Notes under the pieces: generated by a model
Databases searched by the model: none
What the model saw: only the letters and a program-made list of their open reading frames with translations
Told to the model about the DNA's origin: nothing
Position numbers and translations under genes: made by a program
Part shown: piece by piece, positions 26,197 through 43,436 of the stretch
Layout of the letters: each line of letters starts with the position of its first letter
Numbering within the stretch: the stretch's first letter is position 1
Origin: Cichorium intybus
Taxonomy: Eukaryota; Streptophyta; Magnoliopsida; Asterales; Asteraceae
Direction of reading: 5' to 3'
Length of the DNA: 64,000 nt
NCBI GenBank assembly: GCA_023525715.1
Contig: CM042012.1
Span: 43,875,441 to 43,939,440 of the forward strand

Positions 26197-27329
26197 GTAC
26201 AGTATCCTTTCGGATTCCATCCTCTATTGAGATTGCTTCTCCCAAAATCAGTTACTTGACTCTGAGTATCGTCTCACTCAACCAGATGTTCTGAAGGTAT
26301 GTATCTATCCATGTTGCTTTCTTTTGATGATTCAGTTACCCCTACTGGTTTTTAGACCAGGTGTAAAATCAATCAAATTTTCACATAGACTGTGTCTCGC
26401 CCTAAGGTTCTCTTGTTTGGCAGCAACCGGCTCACCAATGCTTCCAAGTAGTTGGATTATAAATCCGTACCAACTATAGTGTTTTACCACCAATCGGTAT
26501 GTCACCCTAATCATAACTACTTATGATGGTGATCAATACTACTGGTCAAGAGGAGATTATGTCAGTTGTAGAACAGAAATCTGATTTCTGCTCCAAGCCT
26601 AGTGATTACCTAAGGTTCTTTCACTTGGCTAATCCTAAACTCATTCAGGACTGTCCCAACTCCCACTGTTTCCTTAGAACATGAGTTCTTTTTAAAAGAG
26701 CTATTCTTTTACAGTTGCAGCGGGATAGCCAATGAAACGACATTCCTGATCAAGTTCAGGCTAGTCATGAGGTTCGGACGAACACTACAAGACCCTGGAC
26801 TTTCAATGTACAAGTGGGATAATCCCAGCTTTACATATCAGACAGTGTCCGCAAGACCTACTTAGTTCAGGATGTGGTCGGAATATGGTTTATATAAACT
26901 GACTGGTATAGTATTCAAATTATTGGAAACTAATTGACAATGTATCTCATACATCGAGGATCGAACTGTTTCGACCAATGCTCCATTATCATCCCTAAGA
27001 CACATTATAACTATTAATGTTCTTGGAAGAGAATGAACTGTGAAACATTTTTCTCAGTTTATGTTATCGCTCAGGTTCTGTGGAACTTGTACTTCCTTTG
27101 AAGTCCTTGAACTGTTCAAGGTTTCAATTCAATTGGTTATCCCGATAAGCGATGTCATTTTCGTCATACCGAATGATAAATATTGTGAAGTACAAACAAT
27201 TGTGTTCTATATCAAGATTCGAGCAATGCACGGTAACAGGTGTGTCCGTTGCTCTTAATCTCAATGTCTTTTACATATCTATGTAAACTTATGACTTTGT
27301 TAACTTTGTTCAAGACTTGCAATCTTCAG

Positions 27330-27580
27330 TTGACTCTAAGCCAACTGATTCCAAAATCCTATCCTCTGGATTCTTGGGTGATTCATTTCTTGCCACATGT
27401 GCTTTATAAAGAACTTAATCATCATTTGACTCTAAGTCAGATGATTCCAAAGTCCTGTCCAATTAGACCTTTGGTTGATTCATTTCTTGACACATTAAGA
27501 ACTCAATTCATCAAGTGACTCTAAGTCAAATGATTCCAAAGTCCTGTCCAACTGGACCTTTGGTTGAATTGATTCTTATA
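27330..27580. repeat. Imperfect tandem repeat, about 90-bp unit, in E2
   Basis: About three units with GATTCCAAAGTCCTGTCCAA and TGACTCTAAGTCAGATG as markers. A matching but shorter array occurs in E5 at about 52220-52400, so it is a family feature. Confidence 0.7.
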
Positions 27581-27941
27581 ACATTTGTATTAACAATCAT
27601 AAATGACACAATTCTTGAATCCAAACACTTTGGATGCATCAACATTCAAGTTATTACTAATCATACATTCAACACATTCATATAACATTTCAAGGACAAT
27701 TTCAGACAACAGGTGTTAAAAGAAAATTGACAATTTTATTAAAAAAAAATCCTCGAACAATGTGATATATGATAGACAATGTCAAAATGCATCTAAAGAC
27801 TAATAACAATATTTTAATATCTATCTAAACTTCAAAACTACACGAGCTGGAGATCCAATCCAAACGTGCTCCTATGCGCCAAAGTCTCGTGCCTTATTGA
27901 TTCCCTGTAGACAAACCAAAATGTGACTATCACATTATGTA

Positions 27942-28775
27942 TCAAGAAATCTTGGAACAGGAGTTTTGAGGTTTTAGATATACCTGAGCTTTCAAAAGAT
28001 TTGGAGCGTTTTCCAATCTTTCCGTGACTGTATCCGATTTAGTGGATTCCCAGTTTGAGACATGTCCAGACGATCTCGACCGTTTCTTGTTACGTCTCTT
28101 CACTAGACTAAATCCAGAAGTAGCTGAGCCATTGGAGCTATGCCTGTCCAAGAGTGACTCGTATAAAGTCAACAGTGGACGCATTTCCATGAAGGCCTTT
28201 TTCTGGTCTTCCTTTCTATACGTCTGAATGAACAGATCGTACTCACTAGTCAGCGAAGCGAGTAGAATGTTAACAATCTTCTCCTGACTCATGGAATAAC
28301 CAAGTTTATACAATTCGCCTATGTACGCTTCAATCTGAAGAACATGCGAATTGATGCTACTTCCTTCCTTTAGCTTGCATTCTGCAAGTCTTTTGAAGAT
28401 CCTAGCTCGTTCCTCTTCAACTGGTTTTTGGAACCTTTCCTCAACCAGTTGCATTAACTCATATGGCCCCAAGGATTCAAAATCATTGCGGAACTCGGGG
28501 TCAATGGTCAATAGCATGAGGTCACGAATCGTTTCGGATTCATCAACTAAGGAGTTATGCTTATCATAAGAACCTTTTATGATGACTTGTTCCGGTGGGA
28601 CTGGGATCGGATACTCGGTGAGATGTAGCTTGCTAGCAATGACGAGAACCAGTCTCCAATTGCGAAGCCATTCCTTACAGTTGAGGCCAGTCAGCCTTTC
28701 CATATTTGGCAGGTGCATTCTGATGCTTTCAGAAATGGGTGAAGGAGGAGAAGGAGTAGAATTGACACTTGACAT
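27942..28775 (-). CDS. E2 gag (Copia type), 277 aa
   Basis: Intact ORF. The N-terminal part has LPNMERLTGLNCKEWLRNWR, the usual start of Copia gag proteins, followed by a helical gag region with LTIDPEFRNDFESLGPYELM, LVEERFQKP and EAYIGELYKLGYSMSQEKIVNILLASL. The C-terminal part is basic (KRRNKKRSRSS). No CCHC zinc knuckle was seen. Directly after it the minus strand retains a decayed protease-like segment (about 27840-27920), then non-coding sequence to the 3' LTR. The ORF is flanked upstream by hairpins 1 and 2. Confidence 0.85.
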   Translation of the reverse strand: MSSVNSTPSPPSPISESIRMHLPNMERLTGLNCKEWLRNWRLVLVIASKLHLTEYPIPVPPEQVIIKGSYDKHNSLVDESETIRDLMLLTIDPEFRNDFESLGPYELMQLVEERFQKPVEEERARIFKRLAECKLKEGSSINSHVLQIEAYIGELYKLGYSMSQEKIVNILLASLTSEYDLFIQTYRKEDQKKAFMEMRPLLTLYESLLDRHSSNGSATSGFSLVKRRNKKRSRSSGHVSNWESTKSDTVTERLENAPNLLKAQVYLKPQNSCSKIS

Positions 28776-29079
28776 CTATAAAAGAAACATAATTTATTAG
28801 TTTAATTGATCCTTTTAAATAATTACCCAATATGTTATTTAATAAGGCTAGGATCGAAAATACCCCAACTATGGTGTGAAGAGGGAAGCCATAATCACAA
28901 CATAATGGTCATTAAGGTAGATAAACACTTATCAATTTCATCTTATGAAATTCCTAGATCTGTTGAGATTCATTAAACTTTTCAATGACATGTTTAATCT
29001 CGGATGTGCTCCACTGTTTGTGACTGGGATGCCGAGGATCACAAACTGGATGTGAATAACCATGCAAATTAGCTTGATA

Positions 29080-29156
29080 CTCTCAAGTTAATTATCATCT
29101 CCAATTGATGTGCCGGTAAACCACACACGCTCCATCAACAATGATAACACCCGGGA
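29080..29156 (-). other. E2 hairpin 2
   Basis: Stem arms 29080-29110 and 29133-29156, loop 29111-29132, same 22-nt loop as hairpin 1. The stem closes with GATG/CATC, a compensatory change relative to hairpin 1. Confidence 0.75.
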
Positions 29157-29160
29157 AACC

Positions 29161-29238
29161 CATTGCAACTCTTTATGAACCCATATTGGTGTGCCGGTAA
29201 ACCACACACGCTCCACCAATGTTTCATAATGTGCAATG
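29161..29238 (-). other. E2 hairpin 1
   Basis: Imperfect stem with left arm 29161-29191 and right arm 29214-29238, loop 29192-29213. The loop is the shared 22-nt sequence (minus: GAGCGTGTGTGG then TTTACCGGCA). The stem closes with GGTG/CACC. Confidence 0.75.
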
Positions 29239-30247
29239 TGCAATTTCATGGATTAGCACCAATTCACATTTTTCCTAAAGTAACTAGATTTGGGTTTTAT
29301 TAAGCTGTTCCAGTACTTTGAATAATATCATTATACTTTTAATGAGATTAGGCAGTCCTATCAAACCCGTTCGGCTAACGACCCTCCATTGATCAGGCGA
29401 GCGGTGGGTGAGAGTGGACACTCATTAGACCGCCATTTTATAGGCAGTCTCCTTATACCCACTTTATAGATCAGCTTCGTGAATGAGGCCTACTATTGAT
29501 TTGACTAACCATTAAATCTTATATATATAATATTAACTTTTAATTATAATATATATAAGATGAATTTTAAACCTTTTAAAATGTTTCTGGTTTATCTTTT
29601 AATTTATTGGAATTTAAACTATTAAATTTAAAATTAAATTAAACCTTTACATTGTCCTTTAATTAAACAATTAATTAAATTTGGATATTTTAGACTTTTA
29701 AAATATTCCTAGATTTATCCTTTAATTTTTCGAAATTTAAGGCTATTAAATTTAAATTAAATTAAATCTTTAATTATCCTTTAAGTAAAAAATTAATTAA
29801 ATTAATTAGATTTAGATATTTTAAACTTTTAAAATATTTATGGTTTATCTTTTAATTTTCGAGAATTTAAACTATTAAATTAAAAAATTAAATTAAACCT
29901 TTAATTATCTTTTAATTAAACAATTAATTAAATTAATTAGATGAAGATAAGTATCACAAATTAATCAAATTAATTTAAACCTATCTTAAACCCACTAATT
30001 ATCAAAAATCAAATAACGGGTTTAAGGTTATCCAATTATTAAATAATCAAAGTTACCAAAAAATAGAAAACCTTCTAAAACCCCAGCATATTTTCGAAAA
30101 ACATAAGGGGGAGGGGCTAGGGTTTCAAAAAACCCTAAACATAAAATCGATTGGCCTCGATTAGGGTTTAGAAACAATAAACCCTAAATTTTAGGAAAAA
30201 CCATTATAGCAATTCAATAAGAAAACAGACAAAAGATGTGATACCAC

Positions 30248-31028
30248 TAAAGGGTTTTATGCAAATCAATGAACTATAAACCCTAAGTTAACATGCAACC
30301 TATAAGGATCTATGTTTTCTTCTAATTGAACATATAACAAATTCCTAAAGGTCATATGAAAATTAACTAAAAGAATAAATCAGAAAAACTAACCTTTAGG
30401 ATTTTTCCTGAAACTGAGCAGCACAAGTGTCCTGCCTCAAAAGAGATCACACCCAAGAGCTAGGGAGGTAAGCCACGAAATTTAGAGAGGGAATAGGTCA
30501 AAATTGGTGCAAAAAACAAAGGGTCTGAGGCTCCCTATTTATAGACTTCAGCAGATAACCAGATAAGCCTTTAGAGATAAACCTTTTGAATTCAAATCAA
30601 GATAAACCTTTATATTTAATTCAAATCTATTTATCCTAACTTATTATAATCGAAATTATATATTATTATATATATAATTTCGCTGGTTATTATCCTGCCA
30701 AAATTGTCACTCACTCAACTATTGAATAATTATAATTTCAGTCCCTGCACCTTTAATTAAATAAATTAATCACCAAATTAAATCTAATTAATTCTAGATT
30801 AATTTCTAATTAATTAATATAGTTTGTAATTAATATATTATCACTTTAATATATTAATAAACTATTTATTTTATTTCTATTGATTTATTAATCATATAAT
30901 AAATCAATCTTTCTCTCTCTTGGATTTTCTACCAAACCTCCAGCTATGAGGGCAACCCAAATGAACTTTTCTACTATTAATTAGGTAAATACTAATTATT
31001 AGTCATGGCTTAGACACCTAATCCAACA
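30248..31028 (-). repeat. E2 5' LTR
   Basis: 781 bp; TATA box is the complement of TATTTATA at 30536-30543. The primer site lies directly to its left at 30236-30247. Confidence 0.92.
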
Positions 31029-31249
31029 GTTTCTTCTTACCGCCAACTTTTATGTCATCGCCATATACAGGTGTAATACTTTTAATCAATATATTGTATG
31101 ACTCATACCATACTTTTCATCCTTTTATAAGGAATCACATGAATTACATATTAAAGAAAATAAAAATACATGTTTTTCATAAGAAAACTAATAAATTTTG
31201 ATGGTTCTACACCTAAGCTTAGGTGTATAACAGTCACATATTCTATTTT

Positions 31250-35626
<4,377 letters not shown>

Positions 35627-35893
35627 AGTCTCCCTAGTCTTAGTCATTATTACGTAGGTGAGCTTAGTGATGACGGCTGGGACTAGCAACTAACAACTGT
35701 CACCGTCTTGTCGGTTCTGTCAACGTGACGTGACCGTATGCTGACGACGTCAGTCATTATGAGGCGGTTTTTGGGTTTTCGAATTTCGCACATATCTTCT
35801 CCGCTATTTATTCCATCAGTTACTTCTTGTTTGGTTTACCGTCTCTTCATTTCCTCTCGTTTCCCTTCGTTGTAACTTCTTACTTTTGCAACA

Positions 35894-37957
35894 ATGAGTT
35901 CTTCCACCGCTGTTCTGCCGTCGTCCAATTACCTCGATACGCTGTATGAGCGTTTTGGGTTTCTACCAGAGGACGAATGTGAGGTTTCTTCCGACAATGT
36001 TTTTTCCTCGAAGCCTCCCCTGGGAAGATAGCGATGTACGTGAAACATTTCGATGCGGGATATCGCCTTCCGACGTCAAACTTTTTTCATGAGGTTTTGG
36101 GCTAATACAAAGTACATCTCCATCAGTTAGTTCCTAATGGAGTCAATAAACTGGTAAGTTTTGAGATTCTCTGCAGTGTGAACGACATTCAGCCCGATGT
36201 TTGGGTCTTTCGCCATTTCTTTCATTTTGCCTCTGCGCCATCCGGTGAAAACTATAGCTTCTGCGCTCGGAATCACAGTCATGTCTTAGTAACAGAGCAT
36301 AAAACTATAGCTTCTGCGCTCGGAATCACAGTCATTTCTTTCGTTTTGCCTCTACGCCATCCGGTGAAAACTATAGCTTCCTTTCCCCCCTCCCTTTTTT
36401 TTGAAACATTTTAGTTTTGATTCTCATAGGTCAAGAGAATGAGATTTCTTTTACCGAAGTTCTTGCCAAGCAATGGTTTAGGAGTCTCTGGTTCAGGGAA
36501 GTGCTGCTGATCGACCGAGTTCTACCGTCTCGGCATTTTCGTCATCAGTCGTTTATGAGTCGAGTCGCCGCTGTTCAAGAAGAAGAGAAGCAGCATGTGA
36601 TAGCTTGTGGTTCCAGCCAGTTCAAGCCTGAAGATACCCCCAGTTCTATCCTTTCCAAGGGGAAGGTTGTGTTAGAGACGCTTGTGGGGGATCCGATGGT
36701 GAAGAGAAAAGCTGCCTGGCAGAGCACCGGGGAAGGGGCTAGCAGTGTTGAGATAACTCGCTGGCTTCGACCTCAACGTTGGGCTTCCATCGACTATGGT
36801 GTATGGGCTCCTGCTTCCCAGTATCTAGTGATAGATATTTCTGATGATGTTACTCCCTCTAGGATGAACTCGACTCCGGAAACACGGGTGATGGCATAGG
36901 TACGCGTCCGGTTGTTGGTGAAACTGTTGTTGAAGGTACTCGAGAAACTACGGGTCTTGTTGACATGGGCCAGGTTCAATCTAGCTTTGAGTTTATGGGA
37001 TTCAGTCGAGTGGGTGGTGGAGTGGGGGTGGTTTGCCTCCTCTTGGTGCTGGGGGTCAATGTCGTGGTGACCCTATTCCTAGCTTTGTTCCTGGTTGGGC
37101 CTTTGGTAGCGATGCTCGCCTTTCCTCCTTTGATACGGTCGTCGAGTTTGTGCGACACGTATTTTTGCCGGGGACCCGAGCAGGAATGGCAGGGTATTCT
37201 TTACCCGACCTTGTGGGCTCCCTTCGGTACGCGGCAGTCCAGAGTGCATGTTTCTTTTCTGAGGTGGCCAATCTGTTGGAGCAGCTGTTGTTTGTGGACT
37301 TTGATCGTTCTGCGTTGCAGCGGGAACTATCAGCTAGTCAAGCCAAAGCTATTGCCAACCGAAATGCCTTGAAGGATCTGCGAGAACGCTTTCTCCGCTT
37401 GGATTCCCAACACCATTTTCAAATTAATCTTTTACAGGTGGCGGAGAAAGAGAAAGCCGCCTTAGAGTATAGGGTTGTTGCCTTAGAGCGTGAAAAAGCG
37501 GAGCTTTTTGCCGCCGTTGAGAAAATAAAGCAGGAGAATGAAGGTCTTAATATTCAATTGGGGAGTGCTGAATGAGACGCCGATGAGTGGGATCGTGTCG
37601 CAAAGGCGAAGGCTAAAACTCTCGAGGAAGTGGAGCTTGATTTGGAGTGGGTAATGAGGGAGGGTTTGGTAGGAGTCGTCACTTGGTACTTGAAAGCTGT
37701 AGTTTTGGGCATGGGTGAATACTTGTCTTGCTGCCGATGAGGCGGCTGGTCGCTGGAAGGCTTTGGAAAATGTGAGAGCAAGGAATGCTGTGGCTGATGA
37801 AGAAGATGCTCGTATTGATTACCGGGCCGACGTGGATGACGCTCTTGACGCCTTGGCGAGCTTGGATTACGCCTCCCTATTCAAGCTAGGTGAGCTCAGT
37901 GTTCCAGAACTCAAGTTGTTGCTGAAACCTTCTGACGTGGCTGGCCCTTCACACTGA
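35894..37957 (+). pseudogene. Antisense ORF (aORF) of E3, gypsy-type putative transposase/coiled-coil protein, frameshifted
   Basis: Runs opposite to E3. It starts at ATG 35894 (SSTAVLPSSNYLDTLYERFG), continues in another frame with MYVKHFDAGYRLPTSNFF (36034), and then in 36417-36899, 37033-37575 and 37715-37957, so at least four frameshifts or stops break it. The early part matches the plant domain called putative gypsy-type transposon (Transposase_28: KHFDAGYRLPTSNF). The later part (37300-37570) is a long heptad-rich coiled coil (RELSASQAKAIANRNALKDL, EKEKAALEYRVVALEREKAE). A TATA-like CTATTTATT at about 35808 and a pyrimidine-rich leader precede the ATG. Additional antisense ORFs next to the 3' LTR are known from Tat/Retand elements. 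Confidence 0.7.
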
Positions 37958-38220
37958 ATTATGGTAAGTTTTTTATTTTAACAATCAGCCATTTGGCCTT
38001 CAGGCTTTTGAACAATTTGGTTTTGGATGATCGTGTTTGGTAGTTGAACAATTTTCTTTTGCTGCATGGTGTGTTGGCGTTTGATTGTATGAACTGCTTG
38101 GTTGGTTGTATTGGTGTTGTTTATTGCCTATGCTTGATTTGGGACTTGTCAGTCCATTTAAGGTTATTTCTTTCTCCGAAATGTTGTATTATTTTGGGAT
38201 TTGATCATTGTGTCTGTTTG

Positions 38221-38906
38221 TGATGACATAGGTCCACCGGCCGACCTGCTGCTTTCCAGCCTGGACTTTCCAGGATGGATTGCCTTCCAGCTCGCTGGCT
38301 GCTTGCCGGCCTAGACTTTCCAGGTTGGATTGCCTTCCAGCCCGCTGGCTGCTTTCCGGCCTGGAATTTCCAGGATGGATTGCCTTCCATCCCGCTGGCA
38401 GCTTGCCGGCCTGGACTTTCCAGGTTGGATTGCCTTCCAGCCCGCTGGCTGCTTTCCGGCATGGACTTTCCAGGATGGATTGCCTTCCAGCCCGCTGGCT
38501 GCTTTCCGGCCTGGACTTTCCAGGATGGATTGCCTTCCAGCCCGCTGGCTGCTCGGCCTGCTAGCCGGCTAGCTGGGCCTGAATTGGGCTGGCTCAAAGC
38601 CTGACCTAATTGTTTCCTATAAATAGAACATGAGGGAACCCTAATTCCCTAAGTTACCAGCCTCCACTTCTCTCCTCTACACACAATGATGATTCTCTCT
38701 GGCCAGGGGAGATCATCCCTCATCATCCACCACACTAACTTGATCGTCGGAGCCATCCCCCGGGGCTCACGCCCGGGTGCGGTTCTAACGGTTTTGTTCT
38801 CTGATGGCAGCTAGGAACCGAGTCGGGAACAAGCTGACGGCACCAAACCAGATCCATGATTCAGATCTAACACCAAGACCCGACCCTCGGAGCCGAGTTC
38901 GCATAA
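38221..38906 (+). repeat. E4 5' LTR with six 50-bp repeats
   Basis: Contains six tandem units of 50 bp marked by GATTGCCTTCCAGC (38278, 38328, 38378, 38428, 38478, 38528). TATA box TATAAATA at 38618-38625. Differs from the 3' LTR by one repeat unit (50 bp) and a 17-bp GC-rich segment, which accounts for the full 67-bp length difference. Confidence 0.93.
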
Positions 38907-41320
38907 TTGGCGCCATCCGTGGGACCCCGAGCAAATAGCCATTGTTGCCGGAGGTTCAACTTCACCTTCTTAACGATCTCTACAGATCCGTTTTCATACT
39001 TCAGTTCTTGCAACGATCTACACAGATTGGTTTTCAGGAAGTTTCATCCGCTCGAAGATTTCTGGAGACCTGTTCTTTAATGGTTTTCCAAAGGTTTGCC
39101 TTCTAAAAGCCCATCTCTGACAACTTCATCTTCTTCCCTTAGAAGTCTAAACAACCAAAGGAGAACCGCAAGAATTTTCAAGTTCTAAAACCCTACTCCT
39201 AAATCGAGGTATGTATGTTCCAAAGTTTGGGCGGAATTCGTGAATAGCTACTGCAAATATCATGTTCTCATTAAAAAGAAATTCAGTTCCGTTTAACCAC
39301 TATGAAGTGATGGAGTTTTAGAAATTCATTCGTAAAAAGGGAAAAAGGGGTTGAACACATGGTTCAAAATCAAAATTAACGAGTATACGCGCTTTCAGTT
39401 TTGTCCGATTAAAATACTTGGGCTTTGACACCCAAAATTTTGCAAAGAAACCCCATTAAAGCCTCTTCTCCACCTATAATCACCTACTGGAGCTCCTTAA
39501 AAACGAGATTGCCTCCTCCACATTTTATGGTTGACAGTCACTATTATTCCGTTGCTCAACCTTTTGCCGGCGATATCCATTGACAGCCACTCGTTCATCC
39601 CATTGACTCTTGGTGGTTAAATCATACTTTCCATCGGCATTGGCGTAAGTTATGCAGGTTCTATTTAACCACGTATGAAGAAGCTCACCCTCCTACCCTC
39701 CGATTCGTACTCATCGACCAAAACGGGATCCCTGTCAAACTATTAACAAATGTCTTGATCCTCATACCTTCAAAAATGCAGACATAACTATTCATTACTA
39801 TAATAAGCCTGTCCTTAGAAGCAATCGGGTTGAATCTTATTTTACTACATCAAGCGTAAAGGATCCCTTGTCAATCTTATTTAACTAGTACCAAGCTGAG
39901 TGAATATTATTTTATCACATATGGTATAGTCGTTTAAAGATGGTTAAATCTCGATCTTACCCGATTGCTGACTTCAGTAGGAACCGAAGCTTTATTACTG
40001 GTGTATTATTGAAGTTAGATTATACTTGGGTTGAAACCGGGCTAAAAATTTGACACAAGAGCGTTACAAATCTATGGCAACAGAAACGCACACAACCTGC
40101 TCGACAAAATGCCTGAAAGAAATTTTTCGTCTAAACTGCACCACTTGTTTGATTCATCTCAGCGAGACTTTCTCTTAATTCAAGTCATTCAACTAACTTA
40201 GCATCCCGATCATCATGTCTGATACAAAGACAACATGCAGTTCAGTATTTTGGTGTTTCTTCTTTATGAACATCGATCAAAAGAACAAGCCGACATCATT
40301 GAAGATATTCTCTTATTAACTGGATATTAACCGTCATCTCTCACAAGCCGACAATCGCAAAGGAAGTTTCGAGTTATACATTTGTGCATATTGGGTTCGT
40401 TCCTAACTTGGATTTCTATATTAACTCAAGACACAGGCTCCATCCTGCACCAGTGCAAACTTGAAAGACTCAGCAACAGTGCAAACTTGAAAGACTCATG
40501 GGCCAGTGAAGTCCGTAGAATGTTAGAAACAGAAGAGAAAAATGAGGGTACTAAATTTCATGTAAAACAGGTTCAATACATTCAAGCAGAAAAGAAGATT
40601 GTAAAGAGCCATGTTGAAGACATTGTGGTGAACATAATCAACATATCTTTCAATCAACTTGGACGACCGTGCACCCCGTAATTTCTTGCAAAAGTTGATA
40701 ATCTCGTAAACCAAAACCATTTATTTAAAAGAAGCATTATACTGATCAAAGCTTCGTGTTACAACGAAAGTCGAATACCTGGTGCACATCATGGACTCAT
40801 ATCAACTTATGCCCTTGAGACTTCAGTTCATTACATATTCCACGTCTTCAACAATTCTTGCATCGGCCCTCTTGAGATATGTGTATGCTGCTTTTCCCGA
40901 TGGGAAACCTTCGTTTCAAAACATTTTAATGTTTGATCCATCATGCTAGCAATAATCTTGGTCGTAGCATCAGTAAACTGAACCATTAACTAGCTCCCTC
41001 ACCCAAAACCACTACCTATTTGATCCAAGACCCTAATGATGGAAAATTTACGCATGGAAACCGCACGCAAACTCGGTTCAAGTGCTCAACGAAAAGCCTG
41101 TGAAGATAGTCTTGCCTATAACAACTTTGCAAAGTTAGGTTCTGGTTTCCGCGAGATCAAATTCGGGTCACCAATCTTACACATTGCAAACCACGCGCAC
41201 CTTATACATTAACCCATCCGCCACTGACGTGCTGGTCCCTACATAAAATCACGACAACCTAAACACTACCGCTTGTACACAAACAAGTTCTTGCCAAACC
41301 TTCAAGGTTGAAGTTTCAAA

Positions 41321-41325
<5 letters not shown>
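38907..41325 (+). other. E4 interior, first part, no ORF recognised
   Basis: Starts with the primer site. Only short frames, the longest at 40382-40681, which I do not recognise. (ATA)n microsatellite follows at 41325-41377. Confidence 0.6.

Positions 41326-41377
<52 letters not shown>
41325..41377. repeat. (AAT)n microsatellite
   Basis: About 17 units of ATA inside E4. Confidence 0.95.
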
Positions 41378-41378
<1 letters not shown>

Positions 41379-42039
41379 TATATGCTCGCAAGATACTTGA
41401 TTCTCCGTATTAATACTCTCGGACAACACCACAAAGATACCACTTAGTAAAAGCCGAAGATCACCATGATGATGCGTACAAGTAGAACCGTTCCACAGTT
41501 CAAGCTCATCTCATTGAGAAACCATGCAAGCTACAATTCTTAAAGAAGCATTATAGTTTTCTAGCAGACCCAACGATTATTTGGCAAAATGGCACATGGT
41601 ACAAACACTTGATGCATGAGGTACACTTCATTTTCTCTTCACATTTTTTCAAAAACAATAATCTATGTTTTTGCTAAAACACCAAATATAATTTTATAAA
41701 TTTCATTCACAATGGTTATGCGGCAATATATCGTTGTGCATTACAACACCCCCTCCGTAATTTGTGAATGCCAATAATATATTTTTTTTTCAAAAAAAAA
41801 AGGTGGGAGGTAGGGGTAGAGATGCTATACGCAACTAGCTTATGGAAATTTTATATGTGTTTTTAGCAATTCGATTTTGGAAGAAGATCTTGGTTTGGTT
41901 AAACATACAAGGATAAACACATACATCTCGGTGAATATATTTTGACTTCGAATACTTATTTATTACTCTTTGTATATGATATTACGAGCGTCAAAAACTT
42001 ACTTTTATGTTGCTTCTTTTGACATGTGCAAATGAATGA

Positions 42040-43240
42040 GGTACAAACACGCATAAAGCAACACAGACAACCACGTTGTCCAGCTCCGACAGGCAGCCAG
42101 GCCGTCGGCTCCAACGAGCAGCCACGCTCCCCAGATCCATCCAACAGCCGTTGTCCAGCCAGTTTGCCGCTCGACTCCAGAGCTAGCCAGCAACTCTGTT
42201 GCTAATTCCAGATGGTAGCCACATGGCTAAGCTCCAGCCAGCTTGCCACTCGACTCCAGCGCAAGCCAGCAATTCTGTTGTTAATTCCATATGGTAGCCC
42301 CGCGGCCCAGCTCCAGCAAGCTGGCATGGTGCCTGGCTCCAGCAAGCAGCCAGGCCGTCGGCTCCAATGAGCAGCCACGCTCCCCGGATCCAGCCGACAA
42401 CCGTTGTCCAGCTGGCAGTCACTGCCTAGCGCTAGACAGCAGTCGCGGCCCAGCTCCAGCCAACTCGCTGCCTGGCTCTAGCGTTCGCCAGCAACTCCAT
42501 TGCTAGTTCCAGATGGCAGCCCGCGGCCAGCTTCAGCCAGTAGCCTAGCTGTCTGACTCCAACTCCAACTAACAGCCATGTCGTCGAGCACTTGCCACCA
42601 AAAAGAATGCGTGAAAATGTGAAATGTAACAATCCATGTATAAACTTCCATATATGAGCACCCACATCTTTTGGGGCGAATCAACAATACACAAAAACAA
42701 ACCATACTCAATTGTACAAGACATAACTCCATACACTCATTATCCTCATTAAATCATCATCATCTCTTTCAAAAAAAAAAGGGAGTAGAAGGGTTGACAC
42801 AACACTATACAGAAGTGTTATATCTATCTTAAGTTTGAAGATAAACTACATGACAAGCTGCTAATGATAAAGTATTCTCGAGAGATGACATTAATACTCC
42901 GAACTCAAGCAGCAACCGCTGCCCATCTCCGGTCAGTAGTCATTCTCCAGCTCCAGACAACCATACTTTCCAGTTCCAGACAACTACGCTCTCCAGCACC
43001 AGAAAGTCACACTATCAGGCCAACAGCCATGCTATCCAACCGCTTAGCCAGACAGCCGCCACTCAGCCTCAGGCAATAGCCATGTTGCCTAGCTCCAGCT
43101 CGCATTTTCCACCTAGTTCCAGCCAGCAGTCCTGTCAACCAAGCTGTCTAGCTCCAGACAGCCATGCTACCAAGCTCTAGACAGTCACGCTGTCCAGCTA
43201 ACAGCCATGCTATCCAACCGCTTAGCCAGACAGCCGCAGA
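42040..43240. repeat. CAGC-rich diverged tandem repeats in E4
   Basis: 42040-42560 and 42900-43240 consist of diverged repeats with CCAGCTCCAGCCAGC, GCAGCCACGCTCC and CAGCCATGCTATCCAACCGC as recurring phrases. No frame stays open for long on the sense strand. Confidence 0.8.
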
Positions 43241-43436
43241 GTGCTGGCTAGCAGAAGCACAATTCTAATGGACCTCAAAAGACATAACCTCTTCCCTGAG
43301 TCGCCGGCAGCATCAACCCTCTTACATATTAGATTGGTGTGGCTCAATGCCCCAATCCATGGTTGTGCGACCCTTGGTCCCAACCCGTTTACATTAGATT
43401 GGCATGGCTCTGTGCCCCTATCCATGGTTACGCGAC

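Larger units (their letters stand above)
24058..27329 (-). other. E2 internal 3' region, non-coding
   Basis: Where pol would be expected there are only short frames. Besides hairpins 3 and 4 it holds an imperfect duplication (about 25560-25860, marked by TTACACTTTGTAATG-like text and ATCTTGAATC) that is also present in E5. I cannot derive it from a pol gene by eye. Confidence 0.6.
28776..30247 (-). other. E2 leader, AT-rich
   Basis: Between primer site and gag; about 29515-29990 is made of diverged repeats of AAACTATTAAATTTAAATTA-like text. It contains hairpins 1 and 2. No upstream ORF was recognised. Confidence 0.7.
23268..31028 (-). mobile_element. E2: gag-only Copia-like LTR retrotransposon
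   Basis: LTRs 23268-24046 (779 bp) and 30248-31028 (781 bp) lie inside a perfect 5-bp duplication GTTTC (23263-23267, 31029-31033). On minus the LTR begins TGTTGGATTAGG and the inner sequence next to the 5' LTR is GTGGTATCACATC, a mutated form of the initiator-Met primer site TGGTATCAGAGC. It encodes an intact gag but no pol beyond a trace of protease, so it is a TR-GAG-type non-autonomous element. It shares family, layout and four hairpins with E5. LTRs differ at about 17-18 positions. Confidence 0.92.

Noticed and set aside
38205..38604. Overlapping frames of 80-130 codons on both strands in the E4 5' LTR (and 45092-45456 in the 3' LTR)
   Set aside because: They arise from a stop-free 50-bp tandem repeat that rotates through the three frames; LTR position and unequal repeat number argue against a protein.
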